Shown here piece after piece: positions 1-10,980 of a stretch of 64,000 nucleotides of DNA. Under the pieces are notes generated by a model. That model was not told the origin of the DNA, ran no database searches, and saw only the letters and a list, made by a program, of their open reading frames with translations. Origin of the DNA: Dermatemys mawii (Eukaryota; Chordata; Testudines; Dermatemydidae). Where the stretch lies: assembly GCA_007922305.1 (NCBI GenBank), contig ML677341.1:70990421-71054420 (forward strand), written 5' to 3'. Within the stretch, counting starts at the first letter, position 1, and every line of letters begins with the position of its first letter. The position numbers and the translations under genes are program-made.

Positions 1-1127
1 GTTTTCTACACCTGAGACATTCTTTTTAGATTGCAAATCTGAGGAAACTGTCTCAGATTGACATGTCAGAAGAGGAGATTTTGGAACAAATTGATAAATT
101 AGACACTAATAGTCATGAGGACAAGATGGTATTCATCCAAGAGTTCTGAAGGGACTCATATATGAAATTGCTGAACTATTAACTGTGGTATGTAACCTAT
201 TGCTTAAATCATCCTCTGTACTGGCGGATAGCTACTGTAACAGCAATTTTTTAAAAAGGCTCCAGGGGCAAATCTGGCAATTACAGGCCAGTAAGCTTAA
301 CTTCAGTACCAGGCAAACTGGTTGAAACAATAAAGAACAGAATTACCAGACTCACAGACGAACATGATTTGTTAGGAAATGTGTCCACCAGTCAAAAACT
401 CTAACAGAATGTTAGGAACCATTAGGAAAGGGACAGATAATAAGTCAGAAAATATCACAATGCCACTATATAAATCACTGGTACGCTTACACCTTAAATA
501 CAGTGTGCAGTACTGGTTGCCCTATTTCAAAATGATATAATTGGAAAAAGAACAGAGAAGGGCAACAAAAATGATTAGGGGTATTGAACAGCTTCCATAT
601 GAGGAAAGATTAAAAGACTAGGACTGTTCAGCTTAGAAAAGAGATGACCGAGAGGTGATATGATATAGGTCTATGAAATCAAGAATGGTGTGGAGAAAGT
701 GAATATGGAAGTGTTGTTTACATGAATCAGGTCAGCCAATTAAATAAATAGGTAGCAGGTTTAAAACGAACATAAAGAAGAACTTCTTCATACAATGCAC
801 AATCAGCCTGTGGAACTCATTGCCAGAGGAATTGTGAAGGCCAAAAATATAACTGGGTTCAAGAAAGAATTAGATAAGTTCATGGAGAAAAGGTCCATCA
901 ATAGCTATTAGCCAAGACGATCAGGAATCCAACCTGATACTTTGGGTGTCCCTAAACCTCTGACTGCCAGAAGCTGTGAGTGGACAACAAAAGATGGATC
1001 ATTCTATAATTGCCTTGTTTTGTTTATTCTCTCTGAAGCATTTGGCACTGGTCACTGTGGGAAGACAGGATACTGGGCTAGATGGACTACTGATCTAAGC
1101 CAATATGACCATTCTTATGTTCTCATG
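1..1127 (+). mobile_element. CR1-type LINE, internally deleted, enters from left edge
   Basis: The first ~390 bases read as a decayed reverse-transcriptase segment: phrases matching IHPRVLK, YEIAELLTVVCN and NYRPVSL can be followed across frameshifts and stops. From about 430 the sequence jumps to a typical CR1 3' region (HNLxLWNSLPEEL-like and FKKELDKFMEKRSI-like segments, then the untranslated end with GATACTGGGCTAGATGGAC at about 1068). The 5' part lies outside the window. CR1 is a non-LTR retrotransposon that copies through target-primed reverse transcription. This copy has no intact frame and cannot be active. Confidence 0.85.
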
Positions 1128-2656
1128 GCCTGGAAAAAATTTTATATAAAAATTAATAATCAAGTTTTCTTCCTGCTTGTTTTTTATATTTCAAATGTAT
1201 GTCCTCTGGAAGATGCTGTTGTGACCTAGGGTCACATGGGAAGGAAATAGGGAAGAGGAACGGTACTGGTATTCTTCCAGACTTTGATCACAAAATAAGC
1301 TGCATCCACCTATCACTCATATTTGATTGTGCAGATGTTGAAACTATGATCACGCACGCTCTCTGAACTCCTTGGCTCAGCTCCTCTCAGTGAGGTCCAA
1401 ATACAACATTAGCTCTGCTTGGTTTCCTTTGCGTGATGCCCTGCTGATATTTTGAGCTTGATTTCTCCTGGTGTGAGTTCAGCTAACTTGCTGGGGTATA
1501 TGTAAGGGTCTTTGGGATTGGCTCCTTCTTGACTAGGGACAAGAAAAAATGACAGTACTCTTCTGAGGTCACTCGTACTAGTGCCAAAATAAATTGTTAT
1601 TCACAGTATTGTGCAGCCCTTCGTAGTATGATATTCCCTCTCCTTTTATACATACTTTGATGAGCAGCGAGTTAACAATGTTGACATGTAAAGTATTACC
1701 TTTGGGCAGCTGAGTTAGCACCCACTGAGACGAACGGGCCACACCTCTTAGAATTATTGTTTTGGATTCTGCAAATGTAGGCAGATTTCACTGAAACAGT
1801 TAGCTTCAAAAAAAAGTGCACCTCCACTAAGAGACTTACTTTTACAGTTTGAGACTTACTTTTGCTTTTCAAAAGTTTATGATTCTGGAAAACAAGCAGG
1901 CAGCATGAAAAAGGTGCTGTGCCATGTTGTATCACACTCTACCACCATTTACCAGATGAATACAAGTCCTGGTCATGACTGAAAAACTAGTGAAGTTATA
2001 ACATCACTAGAGACAAGAGAATGAAAACTAGGGAAATATTTTTAGCAATTTTGTTTAAAACATTACTTTTTGTTTGATTTTGACACCTTTTTATCTCTAA
2101 TTTCTAATGAGTGCTTGGGAGAAACATAGCTTTTGTTAAAGAGTGAACATCCTCATCCCTTCAATTAAATTGTGAAGGCTCAAAATATACAATCATGAGA
2201 TCCCCAAGAAAATCTTTAGTTAACCCATGGAAGATCAGACTTGATTTTATTTATACACACAAACTTCCAGAATTTCATCTACTGTAAAAAATTAAAATGG
2301 GGCATAAATCTAATTTTAAAATATCTTTTGCAGGTCTCCTTTAATTCTGACCCACAGAACCGAGTCTAGTGACAAGAATGAAGTTCAGACACTTTCCTTT
2401 GTTCTAGATATTATACCACATGTTCTCTACAAAGCCTGTTCTCCATTCTCTCAACATACCCAGTGGCACCCCACTCACTTCATTTTCTGGTGTGCTCTGT
2501 TCTCCCTGAGCAGACTTACTCAAGGCTCATCTTAGGTGCCAAGACAGATTATATTAAAATCCACATGAACAGCAATTTGATAATTACAGTTTTATAATCA
2601 GTTGTTTGTACATGTGAAATGACACACTCTCCACATTAGAGAGAGAAGATGTGTGA
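1128..2656. other. Unassigned non-coding stretch
   Basis: No recognisable repeat or gene apart from a weak minus-strand exon candidate at 1700-1768 (listed separately). Composition is ordinary AT-rich vertebrate intergenic or intronic DNA. Confidence 0.5.
1700..1768 (-). other. Candidate coding exon, unidentified gene
   Basis: On the minus strand a good acceptor (ACATTTGCAG) is followed by 69 open nucleotides and a donor AAAG|GTAATAC. In the frame continuing the candidate exon at 3210-3275 it reads SKTIILRGVARSSQWVLTQL, beginning and ending in phase 1. I do not recognise the protein. Short open segments flanked by splice-like signals occur by chance, so this rests mainly on phase agreement with the other candidates. 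Confidence 0.25.
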
Positions 2657-2855
2657 GATATTATCTTTTATTGGACCAGCTTCTGTTAGCGAGAGAGACA
2701 AACTTTTGAGCTTACATGGAGCTGCTCTTCATCTCTCCGTAAGCTCAAAAGCTCATCTCTCTCACCAACAGAAGCTGGTCCAATAAAAGATAATACCTCA
2801 TCCACCTTGTCACTCTAATGTCCTGGGACCAACACATCTACAATAACACTAAATT
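2657..2855. repeat. Palindromic interspersed repeat (hairpin ~59-bp arms)
   Basis: Left arm 2657-2715 and right arm 2739-2797 are near-perfect reverse complements around a 23-base loop. Both carry TTTTATTGGACCAGCTTCTG or its complement. A tail with CCTGGGACCAACAC follows to about 2855. The structure fits a snap-back non-autonomous element. I recognise the wording as a repeat common in turtles but cannot name the family. Confidence 0.75.
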
Positions 2856-3209
2856 CTCTGTATCACTGTTTCCAAAAACATAATTTATTTTTATGCTCAA
2901 TTTTGACAACAAATGTGTCCCTACTAAGTGGGTGATGGCAACCCAATCCTATATTACTCAGGTCAGCAGGAGTTGGATCATTGACTTTAAAGAGAACAGA
3001 ATCAGGGACATCAACAGTTTAATCTCATCTCAGAAGAGCACATGATCTCCACTGATTGCTCCCAAAACACAATGATTTTCATCAGTAAAGCACAGGGACT
3101 GGCAAGAAAAGTTTTTAATAATATCCCAGTAGCTTTGATAAAGATTCGTTTGTAAAAATTATGAAGATTTAAGTATTAGTATTATTAATTACCAATATTT
3201 AGGACTTAC

Positions 3210-3275
3210 CAATGTGCTCAATTCTGTCCCTGATGACCTCACATTGGTGTGGCCAACGTATTAAGCACAGGTGAC
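3210..3275 (-). other. Candidate coding exon, unidentified gene
   Basis: On the minus strand ATCCCCTGCAG precedes 66 nucleotides that end at a consensus-like donor, TTG|GTAAGTCC. Only one frame is open; it reads HLCLIRWPHQCEVIRDRIEH in phase 1-1. It joins in phase to the candidate exon at 1700-1768, giving a Glu codon at the junction. The family is not recognised. Confidence 0.3.
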
Positions 3276-4535
3276 CTGCAGGGGATATGCCATAAAGATT
3301 GCGAGGCTCACGAAGCCGGGGTACCCATCTCCCAGAGTTATATGCCAACACAATCTGTTTTGTCCGTGGGAAAAGCTGATCACAAATGGAATCTATGTGA
3401 AAATGAAAAAGACACTAGTCTCTTCAGTCCTTCAAGTGACAGCATGCAAAGCCAATTGGTCTGAAACTAATGGATAATACAGTGCTCCAGAATGGTTTCA
3501 TGAAATTACTGTCATCCCACTGAAAAAAAGGTGAATGCTGCATACTACAAATCACTCTGAATCTTAAAAGATGAGTTAAATGGACATTGGATTATATCTA
3601 ACACAAAATACATCAAGCACTCTGCTATAAGTAATAAATAGGATAAATATTTCAAGCCAGGACCTTTCATTTGAGTCTTTGTAGATATGTATTAGCAGCT
3701 TTTAACAGCATTAGAAAGGATTTGTTTCATGACATCTGGAGCAAGACTCTTAGTTATAATTGTTAGGGGTGCTGAATGCAGGGGGAACAGAGGCACAACC
3801 AGAATTTTCCTTGGGAGGAGGGCCCAGGTAGGGTCACGTGCCAAGTAACAAAGGTCACATTCTGAGAAGTTCACATCTGCATATGCAGTTCCTCACCTTC
3901 ATATTGCCACGTGGCACATGTATGTCTTCACTATGTCACCATCTCTCCTTCGGGAGAGAGCCCAGAAGAGGTGGAAGAAGTAGCATGAGGAGATGGCAGT
4001 CCAAGGTTCTAGGAAATGGGAAGCTGGGTCTGGGGGTGGGAAGGGAGGTGGATGAGGACTTCTGGCCAGTCTTTCTCACCTGGGTCTGAGTCTTGAACCC
4101 AGGGAAGCAGCAGTGAATGAAGCTGTCAGCAACTGGCCAGAGCAGGGGCAGGAGCACCTCCAAGATGCCACAGACCCAGAAAACAAGGCTGCCATCTTCT
4201 CATGCTGCCTCCTCCATCTCTTCCACTTTTGGGCCCACTCTGGAAGGAGAAACGGCAGTTTTGAGAAGACTTTCACAGGGATTTGTTGTAGCACCTGTGC
4301 CCAAGAGTGAGTTGTGTCCTGGGCCCCTCTCTCGTTACACCCCTGGAGAGAATTTAGTCTTTTCAAAGTGTTCAGTTTATCCTTGCTTACTACTTTCTCT
4401 GGGTCTGCTTTAGAGACTGGGGTAATGCCTTTTCATCTCTGGAGACCTGGGTTCAAATCTAGATTATGTCTAGAGCATGTGGAAGAGAAATTAGTTTAGC
4501 TGAATCATTTTCATTCCTAGTGAATAAATATTCAC

Positions 4536-4643
4536 ATCCTGAAGCCACCACACAGTTTAGAAAGATCAATAGTTTTTGATCAAAGGAATACAGCAAATTA
4601 TGACGGAGGTCATAATTTGAGTTAATTTCAGTTAGCTGAACAA
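4536..4643 (-). other. Candidate coding exon, unidentified gene
   Basis: On the minus strand a strong acceptor (GTTTCTTCACACAG) is followed by 108 nucleotides open in one frame, reading VQLTEINSNYDLRHNLLYSF and continuing with LLIFLNCVVASG. The best donor is only moderate (GGAT|GTGAAT). With that donor the exon is phase 1-1 and joins the 3210-3275 candidate through a Cys codon. The weak donor is the main doubt. Confidence 0.25.
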
Positions 4644-6708
4644 CTGTGTGAAGAAACATACATAGCGTTTGCTCAGACTACACTTGGCTCTCTTGTCACT
4701 TGCATGAGCACTAATATCCCTTCTCATCCTCCCTTGTGACCTTGCAATGAAAGTGTATGGGAATATATGGAAGAGTTCTAACCTGTGAAAAATGCACACT
4801 GCTCAAGATCTTCTGCCACAAATGGGTTGAAGGGATCTTCATCCTAAAAATGAGACAACAGGATAGGCTCCTCTTATTTCTATTTAATCAAAAGGAGGCA
4901 GTAATAGCATCTGTCCTAGTACATGTTCTAGGAGGATAAATGGTTTTCAACAGTGAGATTACTCACTTGTTCACTATTATTATGAAGACACTATATCATA
5001 ATGCAAACATTTCAGTGGTGGGGGAGATGAGAACATGCCACTAAGGGACTGAGTTTCAACAAGCATTGCAAACGTGAGGAACTGACCACTCTGCATAATT
5101 GCTCAGCTTCCATTTGGCCAATTACCTTGACAAATGAGCATGACTGAACATATGCTGCAGGAAATCTGACAGAGCAGATGCCAACTCCAACTGGCCAGAT
5201 AAACTATAGGAGACTAGAAGGCTCAGGAGATTGGTAAAGGGATATTTAGTCTTCTCTCTGTTAACCAATCTGAAGTTACAGTTATAGCAGAAGTAAATGA
5301 AAGTTGTTGTTGTTAATGGCTGTTCAGAGGTCTAAGAAAAATGCCTATATCACAAAAATCCCCAATTCCACACTTGTCATAGAAAGCAAATTACTGTCTT
5401 GACCCTAAAGGTGATTTTGCCAGGTCAAGGTTGGAACACTCTGGCAAGGCAATATGAAGGAGCTTGAACTGCTGCTGCGGCCTGTCCTGTACATTTTCAC
5501 TTAATATAGTACTTAGTCTCTAGGGCTATCAGAATGGTACCTCTACCATTAATATCACATTAATGTAAAAAACCCACCTTCTTTCTTGAAATACCATGGA
5601 ACATTTCTAACTCCAAAACTGTTTCACAACTGCAGTTAGGAATTCCGATTTACTTGTCGACACTGTTTACATTATTACTTTAAATATTGTCATGAGCTGA
5701 GTTAAACCCTGCTATGGTCTGAGATAAAACCTCACTGAAATTAATAAGTGTGAACATGCCCTTCATTCAAGATATCTGTAAGGAACAGATAAAGGGTGAC
5801 ACTCAAAACAAGGCATAATGGAGTTTGCAGAGAACTAGCACCATGTGGGCAGAGTATTCTAATCACTGGCTATTGCAGGTGATGAAAAAGACAAGCTGGA
5901 GTGCAGACAAGAAACTGAGAAAGACTCAGAGACAGAGCAAGAAAGCCAAGCATCAGGCTGTGGCCCATGCAGAAGGCTAGACAAAGGTTTTGAGGTGGGG
6001 ATGCTGGCAGAATGAAGCTTGGGCCTGGAAGCTCTGAAACAACTCCTATTAGTTTTGGATCCTCCTGCCTTTGCAGAAGAACTTTGCACATTCCTTGCAA
6101 ATAAATAAGACTGCATCAAAGAAAATACCAGACTATTATCAATTTGTCCTCCCACCTGGAACAACCTACAAGGTCCCGAACTTTGACTAGCTGCTTGGAT
6201 CAAAAAGTAACAATACATAGTTTCTGAAAAATCACCTAGAACAGAAGAATATGACAAGATTTTCAGAAATGACTAAACTGTTTGTTTCAATTTTTGGATG
6301 CCCACTGGATACACCTTATAGCACTTGATTTTCAGCTGATTGGTGCTGAGCACATTTCAAAAATCAGGCTTCTTTACTGTATCTCAACTTAGGTACCCAA
6401 AAATTAAGACATGCAAGTGACATGTAGTCATTTTAACACCTTGGCCCCAAAGCATTACTATCGGGTTAACCCATCAGCAACCTAGCAGTGTTATTTCTCC
6501 ATATTGGCATGTGGGAGTCCTTGCTTTGATTCCCTGTCATTCTTCCTCACACTAGAAATACTGTGAAGAAGTGAATTCACAATCCCCACCCCCATGGAGA
6601 GCAGGGTAGGGGGAAGGGTATTACTTTACTCAACAATGTAAAACCATACTGTTCTGAACAGTATCAGTGGTGAGCTCAAAGGGGATTCCACCTAGTTCTA
6701 TGCTAAAC

Positions 6709-6990
6709 GAGTGGTTTCAAAACTGGGGTCTATGGATCAACAGTGGTCCACAAAATACTTGTTGGTAGCTGGGGAGAGCTGGCTAGTTACATGATGTTGT
6801 CTCCTCTTGTTTTTGGCTGCTAAGCCATTTTAAAATAAGTTAAAACTACACCAGTGTTTTCATATTACTTTTCCCATTAAAACAACTGATGTAGTTGCCC
6901 CAGGGATGTTAATTGCAAATGTGAGAGGAGATGTCCATGAAGCAATGTCTCAAAGATTCAATCCACCCTACAAAAAAGTTTGAGAAAAGC
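6709..6990. mobile_element. Degenerate hAT-type MITE
   Basis: The left end GTGGTTTCAAAACTGGGGTC and the right end AAAAAGTTTGAGAAAAGC are imperfect inverted complements of the CAGTGGTTCTCAAACT type of hAT terminus. No clean target duplication remains. It has no coding capacity. Confidence 0.5.
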
Positions 6991-7580
6991 ATGGGAAAAT
7001 ATAAGACATGAGGGAAAAGACAAACTTCTGGGCTCCCTCAGAGATGAAGAGAAGAGGATGCAATTACCATCAGCATCATCACATACATCTTGACATGCCA
7101 TGACATCACTCCACTACATGTTTGCAGTTTGGAAGTAATAGAAAAGAATGTTCTATTGGAAAATAGCTGAGAAACTAGTCAGACCCCTTTGCAGACCTCA
7201 ATCCCTGCATAACTTTTGCTGTAGGACTAGAGACTGTATTTTTACTTTGTGCATTTGATAGCACTCTGTGTATACTCAGTTGCACTGGTAAGTTTTCCCT
7301 ATTTGAACAGGATAGTGGAGAGAAAAATATTTTAAAAATCAGAAAATCATAAACCCACACAAACTGACAGGGAAACTCAGGGGAAGATGTAAAACCTGAA
7401 ATTACATTTATCTCTTTTTTAAAAAAAGTGGCTAGGTTTCAAGAGCACAAGGCCTCTTTAAAGTGGGGAAGTGGAATCAGATGTCATGAAGTTTGCATAA
7501 AAAGCAAATCATATTATATTGATGGGTACAAATAAATAAATAGATACATACAAAAGGATGAAGGCCAAAGGGAGACATAC

Positions 7581-7676
7581 CGAATTGTATTCATCACTTA
7601 TTATGCGATTTATCAGCTGCTTATTCTTATCTGAATCTTCTGACATAATCTTCAGAAATGTGAACATTAAATTGTT
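7581..7676 (-). other. Candidate coding exon, unidentified gene
   Basis: This is the best of the four unidentified candidates. On the minus strand a CAGTCTGCAG acceptor is followed by 96 nucleotides (32 codons, phase 0-0) and a donor TTCG|GTATGTC. The other two frames contain stops. The open frame reads NNLMFTFLKIMSEDSDKNKQ then LINRIISDEYNS, which has protein-like composition for AT-rich DNA. An upstream CAG would add two codons. It lies about 2.9 kb from the CpG island and on the strand that would be transcribed leftwards from it. Confidence 0.4.
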
Positions 7677-7806
7677 CTGCAGACTGTGAAATACATTACA
7701 ATTTCAAAATGACTGTTTTTATACTCTTTCTACAACAAACACTCTTTCTACACAAATAAAAGGGCAGCAAGGGTGGGATTCCTCCTGTAATCTCTGCCTT
7801 CTATGA

Positions 7807-8847
7807 TAGGGTTACCATATTTCAACAATCAAAAAAGAGGACAGGAGGGGGATCCCCACCCTCATCCACTCCCTCCCACTTCCCGCCCCCTGACTGCCCC
7901 CCTCAGAACCCCCAACCCTCCCCCCGCTCCTTGTCCCCTGACTGCCCCCTCCTGGGACTCCTGCCCCTAACTGCCCCCCAGAACCCCACCCCCTATCTAA
8001 GCCTCCCTGCTCCCTGTCCCCTGACTACCCCCTCCTGAAACCCCCTCCACTCTAACTGCTCCCCTAAGATCTTACCCCCTACCTGTCCCTTGACTGCCCG
8101 ACCCCTCTCCACACCCCTGCTCCCTGACAGACCCCCAGGACTCCCACATCTATCCAACCACTCCCCGCCCCCTGACAGACACACACCCCCAGAACCATCC
8201 AACCTCCCTGCTCCCTGTCTCTTGACTGCCCCAACCCCTCTCTACACCTCTGCCCCCTGACAGCCCCCCCCCCAGAACCCTTGACCCATCCACGTGCCCC
8301 CCCCGAATCCCCGACCCATCCCCAGCAGAGCACACAGCCAGGTCCCTGTCCTCGCGGAGTGCTGCGGAGCAGTGCGCTGGGCAGCAGGGGAGGAGGAGCT
8401 CTATAGCTGCCGGAGACCCCAATACAAGCGGCAGGGCTGGCAATCTGAGGCTGTGGGGAAGTAGGGGAGGAAGAGAAGGAGGAGAAGGGGAGAGGAGGAG
8501 CTCTAGAGCTGGGCTGGTGATCTGAAGTTGCAGGAGAGAGGAAGGGGGAAGTGGAGGAGGGGCTCTGGCTGCTGGACCCCTCATGCCAGTGGCTCAATCT
8601 AGAGCCAGGTCAGTGATTTGAAGTGCAGGGGAGAGGAGAGGGGAAGCAGGGAGGGACTCTGGCTGTTGCGGGCCTCATGTCAGCAGCTCAGTCCGGCAGG
8701 CCACCCTGTCAGCCGCGCTATGCTCTGCATGGGGGGAGGGGGAGAGAAATCCCAGACATTTTTAGATAGTTACAAATTCCCCCGGTCGCTATTTTTAACC
8801 CAAAAAGATGGACGTGTCCGGAAGGATCCGGACGAATGGTAACCCTA
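7807..8847. mobile_element. Non-autonomous hAT-type element with perfect 8-bp TSD
   Basis: Termini are TAGGGTTACCAT and ATGGTAACCCTA, perfect 12-base inverted repeats. TTCTATGA flanks both sides (7799-7806 and 8848-8855), an exact 8-bp target duplication as made by hAT transposases. The 1041-bp body is a C-rich, pseudo-tandem array of CCCTGACTGCCCC-like units followed by a G-rich half. Long ORFs inside it (for example minus strand 8079-8597) are low-complexity products, not genes. Confidence 0.9.
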
Positions 8848-8858
8848 TTCTATGAAAA

Positions 8859-8948
8859 CAGAAAGAAGTCCAGCGGCACCTTTTTAAGGTGCTGCCTGAC
8901 TCCTCATTGTTTTTGTGGATACAGATTAACACAGCTCTGATACTTGTC
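8859..8948 (-). repeat. Short interspersed repeat between 11-bp direct repeats
   Basis: It contains the reverse complement of the motif GTGTTAGTCTGTATCC also present at 17072 and 38838 in this window. It is bounded by TTCTATGAAAA at 8848-8858 and 8949-8959, an apparent target duplication shared with the adjacent hAT element. Confidence 0.6.
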
Positions 8949-8959
8949 TTCTATGAAAA

Positions 8960-10099
8960 TATTTCTTTATAGTGACAAGTAGGCATGATGCCATCACTAG
9001 CTGCATTCAAGGAAAGATTAAAACAAACAGAGGAAGCCACAAAAGGAAACCCTTTGGAAAAAGAACGGAATGGATAACTGGACCTGCTGGAAGATCTTTG
9101 GGATGGTGTTTACATTAACCTTTTCTCTAAAACTTTCCCAGTGTTGCTAATAACAGCACAACTCCTGCTGTGATAGCAATGGAGATAAAGCTAGAGGGTG
9201 GAATTGGAATGTAGGCATCAGCAGATTCCCATGCCAGAGAATTCTCTACTGCACTTTCCTCACAGACTCCTCGATAAAGGGAAGGGATGGGGTTGTAGAA
9301 GGGAGATATGCCAGGGCATATTGTGCTCTAACTATTCTGCTGGCCCAAAGAGGGGCACTGCAACAAAGCAGACATAGGCTGCTCTGACTTATGGCACAAA
9401 TTCAAACGGTCCCTGATTGCTTCCAGAAACTGGAGCAAACTGTAAAGGTGATGCACAGCCATCATTGCCTCTGCACTGAACGTAAAGTAGCTTGGCTGCT
9501 GTTCAGAATCAAGGCCTCTGTTTATTTGATTCTCTTTCCCTGTGAAAAGATTCAGATTTTGCAAAGTAGCAGTAGATTTAAACTGGCATAATTCTTGTTA
9601 TTTTCACTGCTTCCCCCAGGGTTCTGAACAGCAGTATAAAACAGGACAGTTTTCTCTATTTTGCTTGGTTGCTGTTTGGCAAAGTTACCAGCAGAAGTGA
9701 AGGCCGTGGAGCAGTGTTCTGCTGCTGAGTAAAATGATTCATGGTTTACATTTGGAAGGATTTTTTTTCTTTGTGCTAGAAGCTTCAGCTTTCAAAAGAG
9801 AAATGACAAATTAATAGTTTAGGTCCCAGTGATCAGCAGGGGCATCTAGGCAAGTGTGTTTTTCATACTCTCTCTACACAACTCAGCAGGTTAACAGGGA
9901 GGAGGAAGTTCACAGCGGGGAAATAGGCTTAATTTGTGCCTCTGAGTCTTTGCCATCTCAGATACCCTGGTGTGGGCTTTCTTCAGCAACTGGCCACACG
10001 TTGGCTGGCTTGTCCCATATGACATGTCTGACCCTCTCTCAGCACTGGGGGCCCTTCTCCTGGAAGTCCCACCCCATCCTGTCCAGGCCCCATTTTACC
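8960..10099. other. Unassigned stretch
   Basis: A minus-strand ORF at 9328-9564 follows an acceptor-like TTTTCACAG and has protein-like composition (QQPSYFTFSAEAMM, LLQFLEAIRDRLNL). It has no donor, and I do not recognise it. Nothing else is identified. Confidence 0.4.
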
Positions 10100-10480
10100 T
10101 CCACTACACCATACACAGCATCCCCAATTTACACTCACCCCAACACCCGGCCATGCACCTCACCCCCACACCCTGCCATACACCTCACCCCAACATACAC
10201 ACCAACATACACCCCACCCCACTCACCCCAACACCCCACCATGCACCCCACCCCAACATACACCCCTCACCCCAACACCCCACCATGCACCCCACCCCAA
10301 CATACACCCCACTCACCCCAACACCCCCATGCACCTCACCCCAACATACACACCAACATACACCCCACCCCACTCACCCCAACACCCTGCCATGCACCCC
10401 ACCCCAACATACACCCTACTCACCTCAACACCCCCATGCACCTCACCCCAACACCCCACCATGCACCCTTCCCCCCCATA
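10100..10480. repeat. C-rich minisatellite
   Basis: Irregular tandem units built from CACCCCAACATACACC and CACCCCAACACCC repeat for about 380 bases. The long plus-strand ORFs through this stretch are artefacts of a stop-poor repeat. It abuts the CpG island. Confidence 0.9.
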
Positions 10481-10484
10481 CTAA

Positions 10485-10880
10485 CGCAGGTTCCGGGCCC
10501 CGCCGAGCGCGCCGTACCTGAGCCCCACCCCAGCCCCGCCCAGGGCGCGGAGCCCAAAGGGGCAGAAATCCCGCCCATGAGCGGCGGCCCGGTTGCCTCA
10601 GCAACCGAGTTCTCCGCAAATCTCGCGAGAATTCTGCCCGGCGCCCGGCTGATCCCCGAGCCGCGGCGAAGGTGCAGAGCGGAGCCCACGTGCCGGGGTC
10701 GAGGTGACGGTTCCCGGGCTGTAGCGGGGCCTCTTTCCCCCGGGCCCCGCCCACCACGTGTCCTCCCCCGCCTTACTTGGCCCCCTTTGCCGGGGACCCC
10801 GCCCCCCCCTCCCGCAGCTGCCCTTATAGGAAGGAATCTGGGCTTGGAGCGGAGGAGCCACCGTCAGCCCCCCAGGTTGT
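10485..10880. promoter_or_regulatory. CpG island promoter with TCTCGCGAGA and X-box-like sites
   Basis: This is the only dense run of CG dinucleotides in the left half of the window outside the GC-rich hAT elements. It contains TCTCGCGAGA at 10621-10630, an RFX/X-box-like palindrome GTTGCCTCAGCAAC at 10592-10605, CACGTG E-boxes at 10687 and 10755, and GC boxes. There is no TATA box. Established knowledge: TCTCGCGAGA marks many TATA-less promoters, and X-boxes mark many ciliary genes. A consensus minus-strand donor (GGCTCAG|GTACGG, near 10514) and a plus-strand donor (GCT|GTGAGTAG, near 10975) make either direction, or both, possible. Confidence 0.7.
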
Positions 10881-10980
10881 GCGGTTGCTTCCAGCTCATA
10901 CCACTGGCAAAGCAAAACTGGGGTGTTTCTGGCTTGTGAGCCCCCGGGTTTTCCAGCTTCTGTTTGCCCAGCTGTGAGTA

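Larger units (their letters stand above)
2866..6700. other. Unassigned stretch with two candidate exons
   Basis: No clear transposon. Several overlapping ORFs around 3.8-4.4 kb and 5.86-6.26 kb have no family resemblance and unremarkable composition. Two better minus-strand exon candidates (3210-3275, 4536-4643) are listed separately. A further minus-strand segment at 6156-6235 has a strong acceptor but does not join the others in phase. Confidence 0.45.

Noticed and set aside
5859..6257. 132-residue minus-strand ORF
   Set aside because: No family resemblance. A strong acceptor inside it suggests at most an 80-nt exon at 6156-6235, and that does not join the other candidates in phase.
8079..8597. 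172-residue minus-strand ORF
   Set aside because: It lies wholly inside the GC-rich body of a hAT MITE and is low complexity, with shadows in other frames.
9328..9564. Minus-strand ORF with protein-like composition
   Set aside because: It follows an acceptor-like site but has no donor, ends in a stop, and the opposite strand is also open. Not enough to call a gene.
9854..10939. 361-residue plus-strand ORF
   Set aside because: It is mostly the His/Pro/Thr translation of a C-rich minisatellite plus CpG-island sequence. It has no domain and no plausible start context.
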